Assembly (NCBI GenBank): GCA_021432635.1
Contig: MU270064.1
Span: 438,814 to 501,078, forward strand
Direction: 5' to 3'
Source: Thozetella sp. PMI_491
Lineage: Eukaryota; Ascomycota; Sordariomycetes; Chaetosphaeriales; Chaetosphaeriaceae
Length of the DNA stretch: 62,265 nt
Below are positions 56,869 to 62,265 of this stretch, in pieces. The translations under genes and the position numbers were made by a program. Numbering within the stretch: the stretch's first letter is position 1; each line of letters begins with the position of its first letter. The notes below the pieces were generated by a model. The model made no database searches. It had not been told where the DNA came from and worked only from the letters and a program-made list of their open reading frames with translations.

Positions 56869-57227
56869 GCTATGTGCTCCTGCTAGGATTATTTATCTCG
56901 ACTAAATGCATCAGCTAAAAGCCATGCGTGATCGCGGCTCGTTGATTTCCCAAAAGGGAACGAATAGTACTACGGGCTACTCGTCCTTCTATTGGGTGTT
57001 GTCGAATGCCGCTTCACTTCATCCGGTATAGCCTGGTTCGGACTGACCTAGTTGCAGGAGCCATACTAGCACCCAGAGCCAGGTTCCCCGCACCCCCCGT
57101 CGCATACTAGCCGATCGCTACGCAACCTGTGGGGTTTGGGGATGGCGATTTGCTTCATAGCAATCCCAGGAGCTCTAGGGCAAGGGCTTGCAGATTCGAC
57201 CACGGTGAGAGATGATCACATGGCGCA

Positions 57228-57257
57228 GGGGGGGGGGGGGGGGGGGGGGGGGGGGGG
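57228..57257 (+). repeat. Uninterrupted run of 30 G
   Basis: Counted directly from the sequence as 3+10+10+7. Such a run can form G-quadruplex DNA and is prone to length change and sequencing error, so the exact number is uncertain. Confidence 0.85.
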
Positions 57258-57304
57258 CTCGAGAGGGCGGGAGATGACGGATAAGAAGCAGCATCTCCCC
57301 ACGA

Positions 57305-57337
57305 TTTCTTTTTTTTTTCTTTTTTTTTTCTTTTTTT
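57305..57337 (+). repeat. Polypyrimidine (T/C) tract
   Basis: Runs of T broken by single C, roughly every ten bases, ending TTTTTTTCAG. It looks like a strong acceptor tract, but no exon follows it that I can support. Confidence 0.7.
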
Positions 57338-57689
57338 CAGTAGCTAAGGGTCTGTAAATACTGCGATGTAACTACCTCTAGGTAATTGTCCGGCCTCACC
57401 ACGGAAGGTAAGGAAGAGAAAGCCGAGGAAATTCAGTCAGGTTTGTATAGTAAAGATAGAGTCTCCCTTCTTGTCGGGTCTAGAACAGCTACCCGTTGCA
57501 GAGCGCAAGGCAAATGAGTTAAATGAGGTAACCCTCGCAGGTAGAAAAAAAAAATCCTCTGTCTAGCACACACTATTTTGCTTTTCATTAGCCAGGCCAA
57601 ATACCGTAAGCTCCTGGAAGTCTCAAACTCTTTGATATAGCTAGATCAAGGACCCCGACCGCAGAACTTGGCGTTTCTATCTTCGTAGA

Positions 57690-58211
57690 CTATCGAATAC
57701 CAGACTGTTGACGACTGGTAAGTCCGCCAGCCTGTGCAAAAGCAACCCGGACGCCGGCGATTTTGTCATAAGCCTCACCTTGTTCATTACGAGTGCAAAC
57801 GACAGCTGAGTTGCCGAAGTTGCATTGGCAGGCGACCGTGCTCCTGGCGAAAGAGTAGATGTCACGACCAGAGTTGATTGCGCCGGCGGGGTCACATTGG
57901 CGTTTCAGCGCTTCGACGGCGTTATGAGTGTCAGCATGGGCCAGGCCGTATCCCCAACAATTGATGCTGTCCGACTGTCTGGTGGCAAGGTGCAGGGTGT
58001 CACGATTAGTAGCGGCGTCGGAAGTCTCTCTCACGTTCACTGGCCCGCGAAGCCATGTATGTACTTTTTGACCCGACTCGTCGTAATGAACCCCATATAC
58101 GCCGTCTGCCTGTTCTACTGGAACGGTGAAGCCAGTGACGGCATGAAGTAATATACCGCTGCCCTGCAGTCGGACGTAGGGTAGCGTTCCACCAAATAGG
58201 CGAACACGCAT
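57690..58211 (-). CDS. Possible small secreted Cys-containing protein or relic
   Basis: A 173-aa frame. The convincing part is residues 35-150: VPVEQADGVYGVHYDESG, then SINCWGYGLAHADTHNAVEALKRQC, SGRDIYSFARSTVACQCNF and SAVVCTRNE, with five Cys and a layout like fungal secreted effector-type domains. The first 30 residues (MRVRLFGGTLPYV) do not form a proper signal peptide, and the last 20 look random. Either flanking exons are missing or the gene is decayed. A phrase MPSLA in another frame near 58146 hints at a lost signal peptide by frameshift. Family not identified. Confidence 0.4.
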   Translation of the reverse strand: MRVRLFGGTLPYVRLQGSGILLHAVTGFTVPVEQADGVYGVHYDESGQKVHTWLRGPVNVRETSDAATNRDTLHLATRQSDSINCWGYGLAHADTHNAVEALKRQCDPAGAINSGRDIYSFARSTVACQCNFGNSAVVCTRNEQGEAYDKIAGVRVAFAQAGGLTSRQQSGIR

Positions 58212-59405
58212 GGCTCCTCTACGAATTTATGTAGTGATTTGTTGCCAAGACGGGAGTAGCCTCTGGGTGAAATCGTTGTGGCTATTTTTCTAGTTACGAA
58301 TACATCAACGGATAGACCTGCACACCCTTCAGATTTAAGGCGCAACTTGGATTTAATAAATGCAGCCTCGTGAATGAATTCTGGGTTCCCGAGGGATGCA
58401 AGTGCTCGAGGTAGCTCCTCTGTAACTTCTCAAGTAGCTCTCTGGCCCCAAAAAAAGGTCTTGAAAACGGCCGGGCTGAATTCTGAACTAGGAGAGTGCT
58501 CAGGTAGCTACATTAAGGGTGACCCGCGATGCCTAGGAAAGAGAATATCCCCCTCGGAGAGAATAGGAGCGGCTTCCCACAGTTAGTTCCGTCACATACC
58601 TTAGTTTCGTCACTAATTCGATCCAACTTGCAACTTCACCTTCCGCGTACAAGAACGCGGTGGTTAGTTTAAAGTACTGGAAGGTATCGAGTTGGCCTGG
58701 CAAAATGGTGTGAGCCCACAAATATTCCGGTTCACACGTGTGGCAGTCCCCTTCAGCACAGCTGAGAACCTACCCGTAGAGATCCTGGTGTGGATGGGTA
58801 AGCACTGTGACCGATTTGGGTGTTAGCGAAAGCACCCAGCTGGGCTAAATGCCGCAGGAGCAAGTGCTACCCCGAAGAGTAATCACCTTGCCTAGCAAAT
58901 ACCTAGCAACGTATTATGTCTTGAACCAACGAGTTTACTAACAGTCGTTCGTTCTTTCCGATAATTGACAAGGTACCTCCATATGGTGGACCGTGTCGGA
59001 GCGAATAGAGTGGTTGTAACATCATGAAAATGGGATAAGCCACAGCATGGCCACCACGCTAGTGGTCTTACTAGTAAGAACAACATGAATAATGCATCTT
59101 GAATGCCTCGCTCTCGCAGTCTCATTTCTAGAATGGGAAAAAGTTCGGTCGCAGCGGCTGAGAAGAGAAGGAGCAGGGAATCGCAACACCAGCAAATGGG
59201 TCTAATTCCTGCTTATAAAAACCATCAAGCCCACGATGGAGATGAACATGCAGCTCCTCAAACAAGGCAACAGTTTCGCAGTCAACTCTTTAGATATACG
59301 GGTACGAATCAACCATAGCCTCTACCAACGCCAGTTCTAGAATAGTGAGCGCTGAATGTAGCCAATACATTCTCGCCAAAGTAGAGCATCTAACACAGTA
59401 TATAG
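58212..59405. other. Intergenic, no gene recognised
   Basis: About 1.2 kb. No domain-bearing frame on either strand. Promoter of the next small secreted gene at the right end. Confidence 0.4.
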
Positions 59406-59939
59406 ATGTTGAGGTTTTCTATTCTTGCAGCGCTTGCTGCGGTGCTCTGTAGCGCCTCTTCTCTGGAAGCGGAGGGCACACTTGCCAAGCGCGCCCCTAC
59501 ATATGTCGTCGTCAGTCATTTCAACGGCGCTGACTGCAACAACATAATTGACGAAGGACGTAAGTCAACGCTAAAGTCTACCTAATCTCTCGTTCTGACA
59601 AGAAATGTTTAGACTTCATCAACCCTGGCGAATGCTATACTCTTCCCAACTCAGCAAAGAGTGCGCAGGTGTTAGTGTGCATGATTTCCCCATCGCAAGA
59701 AGCAGCGAGCTAATTTGAGCGTGACTAAATACAGGTACAACGACAGGGCTGACCAAAATTGCATTCTCAAGTATTGGTCGGAGAAGGGATGTACAGGTGC
59801 CGCAGTCACCTGGTTCGTTCCCTCGCGGACGAAGAACAACAAATGTTTTAAGTCTGCTTATCGTGATGGCGGCCTCGTCCTAACCGGAGGCGCCCAGAGC
59901 GTCCTCCTCAACTGCGCCGACCAATATGTGCCTTCTTGA
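59406..59939 (+). CDS. Small secreted six-Cys protein with KEX2-like site
   Basis: Exons 59406-59559, 59613-59670 and 59735-59939 give 138 aa. Donors are GTAAGT and GTTAGT; the second was chosen because it alone gives the frame SAQVYNDRA. Signal peptide about 1-19 (MLRFSILAALAAVLCSASS). A dibasic KR at 28-29 marks a likely Kex2 cleavage releasing a mature protein starting APTYVVVSHF. The mature part has six Cys (GADCNN, GECYTL, QNCILKYW, KGCTGA, NKCFKS, LLNCAD), consistent with three disulphides. Family not recognised; size, processing and Cys pattern are those of fungal effectors or antimicrobial proteins. It is convergent with the peptidase gene, 63 bp between stops. Confidence 0.75.
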
Positions 59940-60002
59940 GTTGGCTTGACTGTCTTCGCCTGACGACCAATTGTACTGCAGGCTTCTTGTGCATAAGTCT
60001 GT

Positions 60003-62265
60003 CTATAAACTTTGTGCTGAAGCACATGGGCTGGTCGGACGCCCAAGAAGCCCCTCCAGCATTTCCATTTCGTCCATACTTCCACCAGGTTCTAGCATCC
60101 CCCGTCTGTATTTCCTCCAAGCATCTCGATTGTGAGGGTCCTTTGCAAACAGCTCCATAAAGATGTCATCGGCGAACGACTGCGAGCTATTCAACCAGGT
60201 CAGCATTCATGTGAATATGTTGTCTTGATGCCATACATACCAGCTATAAGCGTAGTATCCAGCATCATAGGCACCGATGAGGTGGCTAAAGTGCACATAC
60301 GGGTGCCCATGAGTACTCTGGTCGCGATATCGATAGACAGTAGGTTCTTCGTGGAGCTTATACCATAAAGAGCTGAGGTCGTTTATAAATGCTTCGTTTC
60401 TATATATGTCATGGACGATCATGTCGAATTTTGAAGTCGCCCTATTCTCATCGATGAATAAGCACGACATTCTATTATCCTGCCAGGGGGAACTGTAACT
60501 TACACCCCGCCTAGCATCTTGCAAGCTCTGTTCAGTGTTCGAGTCTTAATGAGGTCGTCCAAAAGCTTATCGGGGATTTTCTCGGGCGGTTGAATAACTC
60601 CTGGGTTGTCTTTTTGCCAGTTGACCAGATATCTCTCATCCAATCTAGTAAAGTGACAACTTATCTCCTTTAGGACGTCTTTTATCCACGAGAAACGTTC
60701 CAGAACCAAGCTTGGTACTTCAACAAAGTCTCGGCTGGTATTGGCACCGCTGAAACGGGCACACTTAGTAACCCCAAGCAAATCATGGATAGCGTGGCCA
60801 AGCTCTAGGTAACCATTGTATTAGTTATTGCCAATGCTTCCATTACAAAAAACATACCATGTATGAAAACCTTTACTTCCCGATGCTTGAGCAGGGTGCA
60901 CTTTGCAGGAGTTGGATGCTGAAAGCTGGCCAGCAAAACTGTCGAAGGATAATTTCTCGTTCCATCCGATCTTTGGAATCCCTGTATCCATGCCAATATC
61001 ACAGATTAGCCTGAGATCATCATTCTGAAGTATTGGTTTTTCTTTTCTTTGGGATAACTCACACTCTGTAGGGTAACGTTCAATTCCCCCTTTTGTTTGT
61101 TCTCCCGCTGGAAAAGGTCCAAGAAGAGATACCCGAGAAATCTACGAGAAGTCTCGGCATCGTTGGCGTCCCACACAGCCCAGACCTCCACATCCTTATG
61201 CCAGACTGAGCCGGCCACCTCCTCGCGCGTGAGTTGAGTAAATTCAACATCCAAAAGCCTTGAAAAAATTCTGAAAACAGCCGGAACTGTGTTTTGAAAG
61301 GGGAAATATTCGGCAATGATCGCCTGGTCCACGCCAGAGTCTCTCTCCACTAGCTGTGCATAGTAGTCAAAGTCCCAAGGTAAAATACCTTCCGAAATAT
61401 CTCCTCGAATATTTAAATGTAGTTTCTTCCTAGCCTCTAGAGTGTCCATTTCCAGTTTGGCTTGGGGAATTAGACCTGTTTGAAGCGAGTCCAGGAAGGT
61501 ATACACCCAATCTGTCGCTTTCGCAAGCCGATACTCCATCTGACGTTCGGCATGGCTCATGTATCCAAGCAACTGAGCGCTTCGATCTCTCAAAGTAATT
61601 ATTTCCTTGAATAGTGGCACATTCTGGGGTAACTTTTTCGCATTTGCAAGGTACATTCGCCGCCTGGTGTTTTCGTTGTCTGCATTCCTCATAACGGAAT
61701 AGTAGTCCGCTGTTTTGAAGGACACAAAGTACTCCCGTGGGCGGAGCACGTCTGTTCGGAATCGGTCAAAATCACCCTTTGACAATCCCGCAAGCTCATC
61801 AGTCGTAAACCACTGACCCTCACGGTCATCTCTGATATTCTGGAGAAATTCACTGCGAAGTGTGTTGATTCTCTGTGTAATCTCACTATACTGTCGCATT
61901 TGCTCCTCGCCAGGCGCACCAAGACAGAGGCGCTTATATTCCTTACGAAGTTCGTTGATCATCTTTCTAGATTCTCCATCTGCCCCGTCATTTCTCTCGT
62001 GCACGGCTTGGACCAGCGCATAGAGCCTTTCTCGGTGGATATTATCTTCCGCAGACCACAATTGCTCCGCAACTGCAGCTGCGTCACGCGTTGCTTGGCT
62101 TGGAGAAACTTTTCGTAGCACGGCGATCATGTCTCGAGTACCCCTAGTGAGGTTGTCGGTTTCAATGAGTGGTATGATGACACTTTCTGTTGGAATAGCT
62201 GTTCGCAGCGCTGGCGAGCTGTGGAGGATCTGTAGTATTAGGATCCCATTGATCACGTGGATTCT
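60003..62265 (-). CDS. M3-family metallo-oligopeptidase (thimet/saccharolysin type), 5' end outside window
   Basis: Zinc peptidase that trims short peptides in the cytosol or mitochondria. Exons seen: from the window edge to 61063, then 60981-60858, 60804-60504, 60441-60241 and 60186-60003. The zinc motif HELGH is split by an intron (CAT G|...|AG CTT GGC CAC), followed by AIHDLLG and SGANTSRDFVEVPS, the family context; the second zinc-site Glu is in RDFVEVPS. The C-terminus has GYYAYS and LEPGGSMDEMEMLEGLLGR, as in full-length members. The first 50 or so residues and the start codon lie beyond 62265, probably in an upstream exon, since an acceptor-like CTACAG lies at about 62229-62234. The last intron converts the usual Trp of the YxW phrase to Cys (TG|C). 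Confidence 0.9.

Larger units (their letters stand above)
56869..57676. other. Intergenic with long homopolymer tracts
   Basis: No gene recognised. Carries the G tract at 57228-57257 and a polypyrimidine tract at about 57305-57337. Confidence 0.5.

Noticed and set aside
1..62265. CRISPR arrays, prophage or bacterial insertion sequences
   Set aside because: Gene structure with spliceosomal introns is eukaryotic, and no regularly spaced repeats were seen.
1..62265. tRNA or rRNA genes
   Set aside because: No cloverleaf with A and B boxes or rRNA-like block was recognised by eye. A covariance-model scan would be needed to exclude them.

Overview
The window reads as filamentous ascomycete (Pezizomycotina) DNA. 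Genes carry short GT-AG introns of roughly 45-100 bp with CTAAC/CTGAC-like branch points. Gene families are typically fungal: HET domains, Zn2Cys6 factor, Pth11-like rhodopsin-domain protein, DUF1996, fungal BioDA fusion and unspecific-peroxygenase-like haloperoxidase. Both strands are used evenly and no operon structure is seen. I rebuilt exon chains by eye from splice signals, reading phase and family conservation; none was checked by alignment or RNA.

Layout. 1-2.6 kb: an unrecognised fragment, a TA-rich relic with a small inverted repeat, and a secreted GH43 glycosidase. 4.2-10.4 kb: a compact biotin cluster, BioB -> <- BioDA and, divergently, BioF ->. 11-19.2 kb: two HET-domain proteins (one with ankyrin repeats, one with WW-type modules) around a multi-span membrane protein. 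19.8-29.1 kb: three haem oxidoreductases (peroxygenase-like, P450, class-II-like peroxidase) and a secreted DUF1996 protein. 30.3-31.4 kb: a decayed oligopeptide transporter. 32-43 kb: alternating-strand genes for the last two steps of homogentisate/gentisate-type ring catabolism (MaiA, FahA), an SDR, a truncated zinc-cluster regulator, a frameshifted MFS pump, a cupin and an intact anion:cation MFS transporter. 45-46.4 kb: a Pth11-like receptor. 48-60 kb: three or four small secreted proteins, a prolyl-iminopeptidase-like hydrolase, a dead amino-acid permease and a class III old yellow enzyme. The right edge holds most of an M3 metallo-oligopeptidase whose 5' end lies outside.

How the genes work together. 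BioF makes KAPA, BioDA converts it through DAPA to dethiobiotin, and BioB inserts sulphur; all enzymes after pimeloyl supply are present. MaiA and FahA would isomerise and hydrolyse a maleyl-/fumaryl-type ring-cleavage product, but no ring-cleavage dioxygenase is in the window. Broken neighbours (regulator without an activation half, 2-bp frameshift in the pump) suggest that this catabolic module is decaying in part or has been rearranged. In the OPT and APC pseudogenes every premature stop can be produced by a C:G to T:A transition, as RIP or deamination would do.

The most unusual item is the WW/HET protein at 17-19 kb. It has a canonical WW domain placed just before the HET core and two tandem WW-like units at its C-terminus that lack the second Trp. 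Also notable are a sixfold CGGAAT cluster in the MaiA-FahA promoter and a 20-bp inverted repeat between the SDR and the zinc-cluster gene.
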